A program made the position numbers and the translations under genes. DNA of 64,000 nt from assembly GCA_914767715.1 (NCBI GenBank), contig OU612070.1, forward strand, positions 9,257,501-9,321,500, written 5' to 3'. The notes beneath the pieces are model-generated. The model was not told the origin of the DNA. It saw only the letters and a program-made list of their open reading frames with translations, and searched no databases. The stretch is from Membranipora membranacea (lineage: Eukaryota; Bryozoa; Gymnolaemata; Cheilostomatida; Membraniporidae). This document shows, in pieces, positions 46,656-58,709 of this stretch (positions are counted from its first letter, which is position 1; every line of letters begins with the position of its first letter).

Positions 46656-49600
46656 TTAAGATTTAGGTTCTTGTGCCTGTTGTGCTGTCGGTTCCACTTT
46701 CTCTTCCCCTTTCTGTTCGACTTTCTGTTCCACTTTCTGTTCCACTTTCTGTTCCACTTTTTGTGATCTTTTGTAAATCAGAAGCATTAAATATGCTGCA
46801 TTTGGTATGTTTATGACCTGTAACAGAAAAAGTTCCCAACGAGCGCTGACCAGTTGTACTTTGTAAATATTATCTCAGCTTTGAAACAGTCAGAGAAAAT
46901 TGCTTGTATCATTATTGAATCTTTGAGCAAAAGCTAAGGTGGAGATAACAGAGGGTATGGTATGGACAGATTTATTACAACTTACTGCAAAATGGAGTAA
47001 ACCAACATGGTTGATATGGAGAAAACCCTTGAGTGTGTTATCCAATTTTTATGCTAAGTGATTGCAGGAGATGACGATTTCATCTACATTCTAATAACAT
47101 AAATTGTACAATCATGGACAGTTCAATTGCCAATAAACCTAGATCTTTGAACAGTATAGTAACAAACTATGACACAAACCTGAGTAGTAGTCGCTGCCGC
47201 ATATAAGATATAATGTATTGAAGGCATCAGCCCAGGAGTCTCAATCACTAAAACAAGACAATGATACCCAGAATTTAAAAACCATTGTCAAACTGAACCT
47301 AAATTGAACTTAATGAGGGGCTCCAGTTCAGATTCACTTTCTCCCATCTCTATCCAGGTTGACAGAGCAACTTATTCTGATTCTGAACATGTGCTCCAGT
47401 AAATCCAGCAATACTGTTGTTTGGTTCAATAACACAAAGGTCTTGGAAAATTGGGCCTTCTGTGAGAGATGTGCTCTGGCCTGCATTCATGCTAAGAATA
47501 ATTGACGTGGAAGAATTGCGTTAAAAATAAAACACTACATTGCAGTCGTTTGACGTGGAAAATGGTTCGCAATTTTAACCAACAAAGAGGGAAAACTAAA
47601 AAAATTATCACAATATGATAAACATAATATAATATTATAATAAAATGATATGGAATTCTGAATACTCACTGGACGAGATGATCACAACCAGGCTGACTTG
47701 TTGCAGAACCAGATACACAATCAGCATCACCAAGTAAGGGAAATACAGCAGGGCTTTATTCACCTACAGCATAAAGTTATCATTATAAAAGAGAAAGTGA
47801 GGCATCGTGTGCTGCCGATTTGAGGGTAAGTGCAACCCATAAAAGTGACATATCAATGTCTATGGTGTAAAAAGCTGGTTATTGGCACAAAAGCAACGAA
47901 GTTTGAGTCTGATAAAATACTTCAGATACACAGTGATCTTGTGCACCTTAATTTTCCAAATTAATTAGATTTTTATAGGGCCTTGCGAATCAAATAGAAT
48001 CAAAATTGGAGTACTGGTTGCCGAGAAATTCACATGTGAAGATCACTGTGTAGACCTGGAAAGAGTGGTAAAATCACAAGTGGCAACTCAAGGCTAAACA
48101 CATATTACGGGGATAAATCAGCTGAATGGAAAACGCTGATCAAATAAATACCTTCTTCTTGGTAATGTATATCATTATACAACACGCCAAAATTAAAAAC
48201 ACGTTGAACATATAGGATAGGTACTTCGGCAAAGCTAGGAAACCTGCAATCGAGAAAAATACACATGTCAGAGAAATACAATATAGGCTGCACATTTCCA
48301 GCAAGTTGAATGTAACACTTAGCAATATATGGAAATAAGATTTTCCAAACATTAGGCCGCAGTTTTGGCAGTGCTGTTAAGATGCAGAAGTATAAAAAGG
48401 GTTTTAAAGTATCCTTAGATGTAACATTTCCCCACTCTAATCAGCGCAATTGACAATTGACTTTCAAGCAATAGTTTAAAAAATTCTATCCTACTCCAAG
48501 CTCACCGCATGTCCTTTATGAGGGAAGAAGGGAGGGAGAAAGGGGGGGGGGGGGGGTAGGAGTTTTTCTCAACTTTGCTGTCTTAGTTGCATTATCTGCT
48601 TCTAAACGCAACTTCTTATGAAGCTGAGTACGATCTATTTTTAGTTTCATACTCACCATAGTGGGAACTTGCTGTGATTACGATATCGGCTATCGCAAAA
48701 ATCTAACAAAATAAAAAAACATTGGTTTTCAGTAGACTCTTACTACAAGCCTCTGTACCGAGGTAGTGGGTTCTGCCGTTGTGGTTGAGTAGTTAGGGAA
48801 TGAGCTCTAGGCAAGCAAAACTGAACCATTAGATCTGTGTGAGCCCACTCATTGGAGCTTTTGATGAAATACCCTATACCCAATACCCAATACCCATTAC
48901 CCAATACCCAATACCCAATACCCAATAAAATGGTGAAGGTTTCTTTTCCCGACCAATTTCAAAGAATAAACTAGGACATTTAAAAAGCAATGTAAGGAAA
49001 TGAGAGACACGAAAATGGGATAGTTGCAGCTGAGATGAGTATGCTCCAGCAGACCAGCACATGTACAATATAGACTGGGAACTGATAGTATAGAACCAGC
49101 CAAGATAGAGAGGATAGCGGTAAGCATGAGAAGATGACGTCTTCAGTGATAATACCGACATGCCCGCAGGAAATGTAGTGAGGAAGATAATAGAAAAGTG
49201 GCAGAAATGAGGATACAGGGAAAAAAAAGAATGCGATACTTAAAAAGGTATGGTAAATGAGATATGCAGGTATTGCGCCTCTCAGATTGGATGCACTTGC
49301 TGATAGAGCTTGGATCCCTGCTTGACCGCAACCTGTCATAAAACACGGCGGATCAGGTGAGAAATTAAAAAAACCGATGTATCTTGTATCTTTTAGGTTC
49401 CTACCCAGCCACAAAATCCCAGGAAACTTAACAGATTTGTGAATGTCAGTATCCATCTTGAAGTCAAACAGATGGGTAAATCTACGACTGCTGCTCTGTA
49501 ACATTGCCACTTTTTTGTTTGCGGCTGCGTGAAAATGATACATAAAACTGCTTTGCTCAGAATATTTTTGCAGGGTATGACTACAAAGGCTGAGCTGGCT

Positions 49601-50806
49601 GGCAGAACATAGCATGGAATAGGGGACGGCTCGTTATAAGAGGTAACACCCTCACCTTGGACTAACACTTCGTCAACAATAACATCTAGAGTGGCTGTTG
49701 GAGCTATAAACAGGTATTAACAACCCAAACTGCTTCTTCCGTTGACAAATGGTGTGAGTGATGCTGAAACAAAGAAAACGGACACCCTTGATATCGACCG
49801 GTCCGAGTCAACCACACTTCTCTTCATCACCCTCAAGCAAAGTCACACAGCAGTGCCAGCAAAGCCTTATAAAATAACACCAAGCATGCCAGCTCAAGCA
49901 ATGGACCCCAATCATAGGTCGTTGTTCTTCCCTTCGAAGTTAAGTCAAACACAATTGCAGATTTATGCTGTAGTTGTCTGCAATCCCTTGTATGCAGATA
50001 TGATGTCTGCTTGCTAAATGTGAACTCTTAGATGGATTGTGAGACCAATCCGAGATCATATTTTATCACAATGAGGGCAGTTGTACTTGTAGCCTTGATA
50101 ATTGGTAGGGGTACATGATCCCTGGCTATCCTTACGGAATGCTCTCTTTTCGTCTCTTTTTTGTCTCCCTTTGCTTTACAAAGAGTTTGACACCGTGGTA
50201 AGGGGTAGCACACCATAGTTGCCTATCTCAAGCCAGAATCTCCCAGTTCTAGGTCCCCCATAAAGCACTGCATGTCTTTGAATTTAAGCACTGCCTCTCT
50301 GTCAGGAAAAGTCCATCAAATGAAGAAATGTCTTGTCAGTCCAACAAAAGTTGATATTTTAAATTATTGCAATTGGACTCAGCTTTCATCTCATAAGTAA
50401 ATCTGAAATATAATGAAACTTCTAAAAAAAACACCAACCTTAAAAGTAGTGACCAACAAAAAATCTCAATAAACTTTACAATCGGACACCTCTCCGAACA
50501 ATGGAAGAAACATCTGACACAGACCTCATGCTCCAGTTTCGCTTGTCAAGGAAACTTAAACCCTTAGATTTCTTTCTTAGTTTGTCTTGATTAGCTGCTT
50601 GGTTCAGCTTTAAATTCTAAATTGTCCCTATCGTTTTATCACATAGTGTTAAGATGTTAAATTTGTGTAGTTACATTGAATGACTTCCTGGCTCGTGTAC
50701 CTACCATTGTAACGAACGCTCCAGATAAAACACCATTTCTTATTAGACAGCACTTAGCGTTATAACAGCATGTCTTGTCTTCAAGAAACTTTGTCAGTGA
50801 GTCCAT
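46656..50806 (-). CDS. Four-pass membrane protein with KVEQ-repeat tail, function unknown
   Basis: Six exons in phase: 50705-50806, 48657-48702, 48152-48243, 47670-47763, 47180-47247 and 46656-46817, 188 codons with stop (187 aa). The short N-terminus is Cys-rich (KTCCYNAKCC). Four hydrophobic segments follow at about 27-44, 56-80, 88-112 and 125-150, then a charged cytosolic-looking tail with KVEQ repeats. Topology and size recall small tetraspan families such as LAPTM or MARVEL-like proteins, but no signature motif proves membership. The ATG at 50804-50806 has a strong acceptor 22 nt upstream (GATTTTTTCTCATCAG). Intron 1 is 2 kb and holds a microsatellite and a 211-codon frame. Confidence 0.7.
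46691..46765. repeat. 12-bp coding minisatellite
   Basis: The plus strand repeats TTCCACTTTCTG about five to six times with small changes, encoding (KVEQ)n on the minus strand in the last exon of the membrane-protein gene. Copy number is likely to vary between individuals. Confidence 0.85.
48869..48927. repeat. ATACCCA microsatellite
   Basis: About eight copies of the 7-bp unit ATACCCA in the first intron of the membrane-protein gene. Confidence 0.9.
48980..49615 (-). other. 211-codon open frame in an intron
   Basis: The longest non-transposon frame in the window. It is hydrophilic at first (FKMDTDIHKSVKFPGILWLG), then strongly hydrophobic, ending in several Phe/Leu/Ile-rich stretches. Several overlapping frames on both strands are also open here, which fits low stop-codon density better than a gene. 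No family recognised; a decayed transposon is another option. Confidence 0.15.
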
Positions 50807-52144
50807 GTCGGCTGTTAAAGCTCTAGATCTGATGAGAAAAAATCAGAATTAAAAATCAAACCTTGTAATGCAGTTCTTATTCCACAAGTTTGACATTATT
50901 GGAATTGAACAAAAATATTTAGAAGATGAGTACTAGACCAAACATCACTGAATGCTCAGATACCCAACTCAAAGGGATGGGAAGCTAACAAGGACACTGG
51001 AAGTTTGTAATTACACTTTTAAGGCTCGCCAACATTGAAAAGGTTGATCATCCTTGTGTTCATATTAATATTCAATATTGTGTTCCATTTTAGAGAAGAC
51101 TACAGACTCATTAACTTATAAATATGAAAACTTACCTCGTTTTGATTCCGTTTCAAGGCTTTCAATAGGTTTCCGGGGCTAGAAAGTGATCAATAATTTT
51201 TGATCTAAGTTTTGAGTTGATAAAGTTTGCTTTCACAACATAAGGTAACGCATCAATCATGTTTTTGTGTAGAGCATCATCACAAGGTGATTGTTTCTCT
51301 TGATGATCATCAGTTCATTCATATCTGGGCAAGGATGGAATCCATAATATTATAATATTCAAAATCCTCTCTATCATTATTAATATCAACACCAAAAGTA
51401 TGTTACAAGCAAAAGAAAGTAACAACTTGTTGACCTCACAAACCTATACTTCTCTGCTCTGCCCATCAAGAACTATGATTAAGAAGAGTTAATACACATT
51501 TACTTGCTAGAAATATATGCTGAATATTAACTCAGAGGGCACGCAACCAGGTAATATTGGTCTACAAGATTTAGAGATAAAAGGTGTAAATAACCAGGAA
51601 TTGTCTGCACAATGAAAGAGGGTAAACAACTGTTCCTAAATACCGAATTGCCAAAATATGTGACCTTGAAAAGTACTGCACTGCTAACAAACTGTAATCG
51701 AAAAGCTAGTCATGAGATGAAAATGAAATGGTGTTCCAGATACAAAGCTAGTACAATTCGTTGGGAATTTTGAAAATCCTGTGAAGACGGCTGAAGGTGA
51801 TCTCAGGACTCTGGCTAACCTCAAACAATATTGCCCCTATCACACTAACTACTGGAAAATAGACACAGAAACTGTAAGCCAATAATAAAGATGGGAGTGT
51901 TTTAGGAAATGTATGGCTGATAAGGGCATTCATTCGTTTCATTTAAATAAATAATACTCAGCTAAAAATTATATTTTCATTCCTTTATGCATGTCACCAA
52001 GGTGAAAACTCAACTTATAGTGAAATTTGTTGTGCTTAGTAAAGAACACAACAAATGGTTTGATTTCGTGCGTACAGTCTTTGCATGAGTAGCAGATTAT
52101 CAATAATTTTTTAGGCTATGAAATTGTAACTATTGCTGATGGTA
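50807..52144. other. Spacer between the membrane-protein gene and the oxidoreductase
   Basis: About 1.3 kb, AT-rich, with no gene, RNA or repeat recognised. It contains the upstream region of the membrane-protein gene. Confidence 0.6.
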
Positions 52145-55100
52145 TCAGTAGACTACGTCGACCTGCTTGCCTGTTTTCCCAGACTTCTCGAGCGCTGATG
52201 CTATCTTAGATACATTCAATGTATTCTCCTTGGTGACTTCCATCGTAACTTCACCTGTGTGACATAAGAAAAGGCATCATAGTACTGCAATATAATATAT
52301 TAGTGATTAAATTGGTTGATTCGTAAGCATTGCCACTGTGAGGATCAATTTTTTGAGACTAAAGCAGATCATTTGACTGGTCTCATTAAGAAAGTTCTCA
52401 TAGAGTTGCAAGGAGCTTTGGTTGATGTGTATGCTCCTAAAAAAGGCTAACAAAATGTGTCTTTGCAATTGAAGAGATTAGAGATTTTTTCTCTGTTGTA
52501 GATTGTGAATGGTATTTTAGGAGTTGTCTACAACTGGCACAAAACATCTCCTGGTCACACATACCTCTGACAAGTAGTTTGAAATGATTGAGTGCCCCCA
52601 CATAGCTCTGAGCGTATCTTTCGTTGAATGAGTCATATATTCTCCCCGTGGAGGCTCCGTCCTGTCCCTCATACACCAGATTATTCGACCTCTGATTGTT
52701 ATTCACCAACATTCCTTCTTTACCAAACACCTGTAAAATAATGTTCGAAATTTAGGAGATAAAGGATGAGGGGTTGAGGTGGGAGGGTTCGCGCCCAAGG
52801 CCCCTGTGACTTACAAGCCTTTCTTTTGCCTATGTCCAGCGTCCACCACCCAAAACATATACTAGTGCATTCCACAACCATTGAATTGCCAATTTGAACT
52901 ACTCAAAAATAAAGAGTCTGTTATCCATTCCCTTGACGTTTTGTGGTATTTATTTCTGTGGCATTTCTAGTTATGAAGTTTAGGATTTTAAATGATATTC
53001 ATGACAGCTTTATGTCAATCCTGGGCACCGTTAATCCCACCTCCTGATTTCACTCCAACTACTTTGAGGCTTGTGATCAGTTTTATTATTTCTGTCAGAT
53101 TAATCAGTCATCAGTCATCAGTCATCAGTCATCAGTCATCAGTCTAACTAGCAATATTTGTAATATAATTTTCTAACTTCTTTCTTTTTCACATTGTAAA
53201 GCAGAGCAAAATGTGCTAGCTCTAATTTTTATTTCGCTTTTATCCTACCAATTGTAATCACTGTCTCACTTGCTATCACAAATATTGACAGGAAATTAAG
53301 GTCCATACAAAAAAATACCTCAATTCTCTGGTCGTAACCATATCGTGAGTCTCTACTGGAATCGATCATAGCCAGAGTTCCTGACGGGAACTTCATGACT
53401 ACTGCCACCGTATCAACATCATCTATACCTTCCATCTGAGGATTGAAACTATGAGAGTTGGCATACACCTGTTTAGGGTACTCTCCAATTATCCAGCATA
53501 TAATATCTATATCATGTACCAGGCAGTCATGATATACCCCACCTATAGAAAATATGGTGTTGGTAATTGAGAGGGTAAAGTAAATAAAAGCAATCATGCC
53601 AGCATGCAAGGCAACTTCACTATTTTCACAAGCAGAGTGTGTGTACCAGCAAAATTTTTCTCAAAACTTTTACAGACAATGATAGAATACAATCAATCGA
53701 TCGATCAATCAATGAACTACCCGAGAAGGAGTTCATTGGATCAATAATGTTACCAAATTCCATCAGTAGACTATAATTGATTGATCTCCCTCGGAATCAT
53801 GTGGCAATAACAGACCAGCAAGCACACATAATGGCACAGAGCATTGTTCTTCAAGAATCATTACCCAAGTCACATGCAGGCTATTGCACTGTACTGAACG
53901 TTTGTTAGGATTGTGCCTGTAGTGACTGGTACCTTTGTTTGGCAGATCAACAACTGTTCTGTACACAATTACCTGATATTCTGAGGTACTCCACAGGGGG
54001 AAACGGATAGTCTCTCGAACACGTTTTTACCACTTGTATCTGTCCAATTTTCGAACGTGTATCATATATTTTTCTGAGACTAGGGTCAAATCGCCTGCAC
54101 ACAATAGAATAGACAATGTAGGGAGAATAGAACTTTGACATAAAACATAAGTTGTTTCTATCTTTACGCAGATATTTTGGACAAAAGGTGAAACAGATCA
54201 GGACAATTGATAAATATTGTTTGAAATAGTATGATAACTTATTTTCATTCTACGTTTCTACCAACGAAGGAAGACACATATTTCTCATCTTTAATAAAGG
54301 GAAGGTTAGTGGAAATTATAGCCTTTTTGCTGCTTGCTAAATAACAGAACGAGTAAAGTCTGTTTCCAATGAGTGATTTCTATCTTAAGATTGAGTAGTT
54401 TTAGCGTACTTTACCTGTTAAAGGAGCAGAATAAGGGTATATTCTTGCTTTCAGCAGCATCATAACAGCGAGTGACAGCGCCCTCTGTGTAGGCCACAGG
54501 TTTCTCACAAAATACTGCCTTTCCTTCACAAAACATCATAACACGAAAGTGATCATTTTGAAATTTGCTTTAATTTGAGGTGTGCTTTATCTCAAAAAGT
54601 CAATCTGCAATATTAAACCACCAGCTGTTATTGGCATTCCATTATCAGCCGCTGTTGCCATGGTGGCTGATATAGAAATGCCACTAACCGCAACCAGACA
54701 TGCAACAGACCAGACCTTATAAAGAACATGTTTGTTCTTATTGGTGGTGGGGGATTTTGCGAAACTCAAGTATCTGGTATCGAGGCATCAATACCTGATA
54801 TTGCAATGTTCCCTCGCCACAGTAGGGAGCAAGTGCGTTATAAACTTTAACACAGGTAGAAACAGTTTTCACAAATCGCCCTCCGCTGAATGGGGAAGGG
54901 AAAAAGTGTTAAAATTGCTTTCTATCTTATTACCGTTTGTTCTTAAAAATGTACAGACCCTGGATACGGTATAAAACTGGAAATTAGCTGGGTGTTCACA
55001 CCAGTTTCCCGCATTATTGTCACCTGACTAAAATCAGAGTTGTCTCCTCTTTGCTTGGGGTGAAGCACTTTATATAAAAAACCATTGGGTGAGATCTTCA

Positions 55101-56828
55101 GACGGCAAATTCAAGCTTTCTAGGGGGGTTATCCACAAACCCAATATAGCTAAATCATGTAAAACCTCAGTCTCTACAACATACCTGCAGAGCTTGGACA
55201 ACTTATCTTGCATGAATGAATAGTAGCATGCATCATCATAATGTGGTCACCCCTGCAGGTTCAGTGTGTCAACCCTCATCATCGATGTTTTTAATCTTTG
55301 AGTGTCAAGGAGTTTGCAGTTTTTGAAATGGTGTCAATCAAGTTCATTTAAATGTGACAGCCATATCAAATAAATTAAATTAGATTGATAGTTGGTCAAC
55401 ATCCCAGAAAAAATTCAACCACCGATTACAATATACCAGTAACGTTGTACAGTAGCTTTAGTAAGCATAGCAACTTGAGCAAAAACATATTATCACAGAG
55501 TAAAGATATACTCTGTGATATTATCGAATTGACAAAACTGACCACGATGGAAAGATAGAAATTCAACTCTGCTGCTAACCAGTTTTTCAGATGAAGAATG
55601 GTCTAAAGGAAAACTTCCAGATATTTTATTTTTCAGTTACTGTTATTACCTGAGTTGATGGCGGCCATCACTAGCGGCTCATGTTGAAAAGTTGGAGTGC
55701 AAACCATCACAAAGTCAACCCTGGAAGGTGGTAAAAAAGTAGCATCATAATGTGTATTTTGACTATTACATAGCCTGAGAGAATTTGAAATTTTTCGTAT
55801 CGCTGCAGCTGTAGCCGCCCCTTACCCTCGGGTTTACATCCCAAGCACAGTTTGCATGACTTTCACAATGCACTATCTTGTCACCACCCCTTGTTGCCAT
55901 ATTTCATTGCTCCAGTTTACCACGATGGGTATCGCACATCTCAATCAGAGAGCTGACTTGATTTTGTAAGCTCCATAATTATCTAATACATGTATGCTGT
56001 GCGGAATGGGGTTAAAAAAAGCAGCCGCGTGACAAGGCTAGGTGGCAGTGGTGAAATGGAATGAGCTCAATGGGATCCAAGAAGTGAATAGCAGGCTTGC
56101 CAATCAACACTATTGAACCATACTTTTTGAGGGATGGTGGGATGGCACAATTCCTGTACTTTGCTAATCACTACCAGGCATATGGTATGGAAGGACTCCT
56201 TGACCAATCGGAAGCTAAGGGTGCGTGAAGACTCATAAAACCTGTTGTGTGGCAGTCTTGAGAGGTTGTGGATATCAATACACCCAAACCCTTGATTTTA
56301 TATGGAACTTATGTTATGTACCTTTCAGAACTGAGTTAGATTAGTAATCAACATAGAGTCAGGATGTCTCCTTACTCTGACGTAATATCTATCAGTCAAT
56401 CAGATGATGGTAACGCTCACCTGCTATCAGAGAAAGCCTCCTGCTGATCGTCTGGATGGAGAACTTTACACTGATCCTGGTTATGTAGTGTGATCACCTC
56501 CTGAGCCATCTCAACTCTAAGGTCCACCACAAAGAGCACCTGCAGGCCATGGTCAGCGATCACATTCTCTGGGTAGAGCAACACACACAAAAAAATTAGA
56601 TTTAAACCATAGTATCAACTTGCCGCAAAGCAGTTGAATTGATCATTTGTCAGTATGTTATGTTTCTCAAATGATCTAGATTCTAGATGATGCATTGGAA
56701 AAAAAATTCATTCCTCTCTTTCAGGACCGGACAACGAAAGTATGAAACTCACTGAAGTGTATTTGACCAGCTCTACCGAAACCAAATATTGCGACTCCAA
56801 GTCTCTTCTTTCGTGTACTGCTCGCCAT
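52145..56828 (-). CDS. Gfo/Idh/MocA oxidoreductase, inositol 2-dehydrogenase-like
   Basis: Eight exons: 56753-56828, 56421-56568, 55650-55720, 54415-54523, 53973-54094, 53319-53542, 52565-52730 and 52145-52254, 342 codons with stop (341 aa), the usual family size. The N-terminal Rossmann fold has GFGRAG at 16-21 for NAD(P). The family motif EKP is at 105-107 with catalytic-site Lys106. The second domain has GGVYHDCLVHDIDIICW from 176, placing D181 and H185 where inositol dehydrogenases keep their catalytic Asp and His. The reaction is likely NAD-linked oxidation of a sugar or cyclitol in the cytosol; substrate cannot be read from sequence. Start codon 56826-56828 follows an acceptor-like site by 11 nt. 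Complete and apparently intact. Confidence 0.92.
53103..53144. repeat. ATCAGTC microsatellite
   Basis: Six exact copies of the 7-bp unit ATCAGTC in an intron of the oxidoreductase gene. Confidence 0.95.
54630..54685. repeat. Short palindromic element, AGTGGCATTCCA family, copy 2
   Basis: The left arm ATTGGCATTCCATTATCAGC pairs with a right arm that reads back as AGTGGCATTTCTATATCAGC. Related at the outer ends to 40491-40560, but with a different centre. Intron of the oxidoreductase gene. Confidence 0.6.
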
Positions 56829-58458
56829 GTCTCAGATGACTAAATGCAGAGACAGGACTCTAGGGTACATTCACTGGAATAGTCACCTTCAATCAACATA
56901 CCACACTTGTTGCAGACAAGTTATTTTTCTCTATGCTGGCATGTTCCCTACATGCTCGCGAGGGCTGGGCATACATCTGTTTGTTGAATCTCTGGTAACC
57001 AAAACTTTTCTCTAAAGAACGAAATAGAACATGAAAGTATTGAGGTGTTTCCATAGACTTATTATTAAGTCTATAGGTGTTTCCCATCTCAATAGTTTTT
57101 ACAAAATATTGAAAATTGAATGTAATGAAAATGTTTATTGAATTTGGAAGGGATTGTTTTACGATTGGCACAGCTCTACCTAAACAAGGAGTATTATGCA
57201 AATAAAAGAATTTCAACATCAGTGATGGCGTCATTTTGAGTGATGTGATCCATTCATTGATTATTTTGACCTCCGCCTTGTACTTGATATTCAAAATTTT
57301 TAAATTTTGATTATTGAAAAAATGTTAGACTTTGAAAGCCTACTTCTCCAGTATAATATCAAAGTACCAATTACTAGCCTTGTCATTGTCATGGGTGGCC
57401 CTTCTTTCGTATTAACAAAAAACGTGACAGGGCTTGTCAATTGCATGGTGTCATAATTGAAGTCTAATCTTGATCCTAGTCTTGAGATGGAACATCGGGA
57501 TCACATTATTACCATCGATACTAGGTACTAGAAACACAAATACATTGTTGTCTTGCCTTGATGGGGGACCCCTCACATCAATAGTCTGATGAGAACGGTC
57601 TGAGAAGAGGCTCTGCAGCCAAAGTCTCAAACCTGGACAATATTTTAATAGTCTGAATTTCATATCTTTTAGAGGCTTAAATATCCTGCAACAGATCTAG
57701 GTTTAGCAAGATAATTTAGCTTTCGCTAGCAGATTACAAAAATGATGTATAAATTAACAGGGCGACTGCAATTTATATACATGTTACAGTTTTTCAAATG
57801 GTGATAAGGCCAAGATGTACCAATACGGGTCATGCTCATTATTGAACCGCTTAGTTAGAGTGACCGAGTTTCCTTCTCTTTCTGATGCTCCTGATTTTGG
57901 TGGTAGCAGCAAAACACATTTCTGGTACGGGGTATCCAGTACAGCCCATTCTGTGTCAAAACACTAACTAGGCCTAAATGTTGTATGAGTTTAAAGTTTA
58001 TTTATGCATAATAGAATGGAAGAAATGGCAAAAATCTGTGATGAGCAATGCTTCAGAAAAAGTGCAAAAATAGAAAAAACAAAAATATGTAATCCTTTCA
58101 AACATAAGCTTATTATTTGTAACGTTTCATCCACTGAGGTATAATATATTATTATTCCATATCAGTGGTTTCATCATGATTTATGGTAAAAAGTATATTC
58201 TTATGCAACATGACACTCATATTGGTTTAATTTTGTTAATTATAATGCTAGCCTATTTCAATATCTGTTACCAAATCCTAGCTAGTTTCAAACAGCTTTA
58301 ATGTTTTCTAATACTACGCGGCACATCTCCAATCGGCAAATTAATTCCAAATTTACAAACAACGATCACCATAATTTCTATGAGCATCATTTGTACAAAA
58401 GTAAAATTATAAAAAAGTTTAATACTTGAGTCATCTTAACCTAATAAGGATATAACTT

Positions 58459-58462
<4 letters not shown>

Positions 58463-58499
<37 letters not shown>
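58463..58499. repeat. (AT)n microsatellite
   Basis: An uninterrupted AT dinucleotide run of about 37 bp. Confidence 0.95.
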
Positions 58500-58500
<1 letters not shown>

Positions 58501-58617
58501 TAACTCTCACTCTCTATAAATAGTATCTGTTTGGACGGAAATGTTATACGGATGAAGAACTGATAAGTAGGCAGCAAGCTGCCTCATCTGGGGCCTAAAG
58601 ATCCAAATTTAGGCCTA

Positions 58618-58686
58618 ACTTGGGTTTCCCCTAACTTGGGTTTCCCCTAATTTGGGTTTCCCCTGATTTGGGTTTCCCCTGATTTG
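58618..58686. repeat. 16-bp tandem repeat next to a stop codon
   Basis: About four copies of ACTTGGGTTTCCCCTA with A/G and C/T variants. It begins 23 nt after the stop codon of the spectrin-repeat gene, so it is probably in its 3' UTR. Confidence 0.9.
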
Positions 58687-58709
58687 GTATAAAATTGTGA
58701 TTGTAACAT

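Larger units (their letters stand above)
56829..58709. other. Spacer between the oxidoreductase and the spectrin-repeat gene
   Basis: About 1.9 kb. It holds an (AT)n run at 58463-58499, a 16-bp tandem repeat at 58618-58686 and a partial TAGCCTTGTCA palindrome arm near 57375. No gene recognised. Confidence 0.6.

Noticed and set aside
49640-50017. Plus-strand frames near 49655 and 49742 that could be exons (a GT donor follows at 49714)
   Set aside because: Both strands are open here and neither translation resembles a known protein; the minus-strand reading also gives a pseudo-exon, so the evidence is symmetrical.
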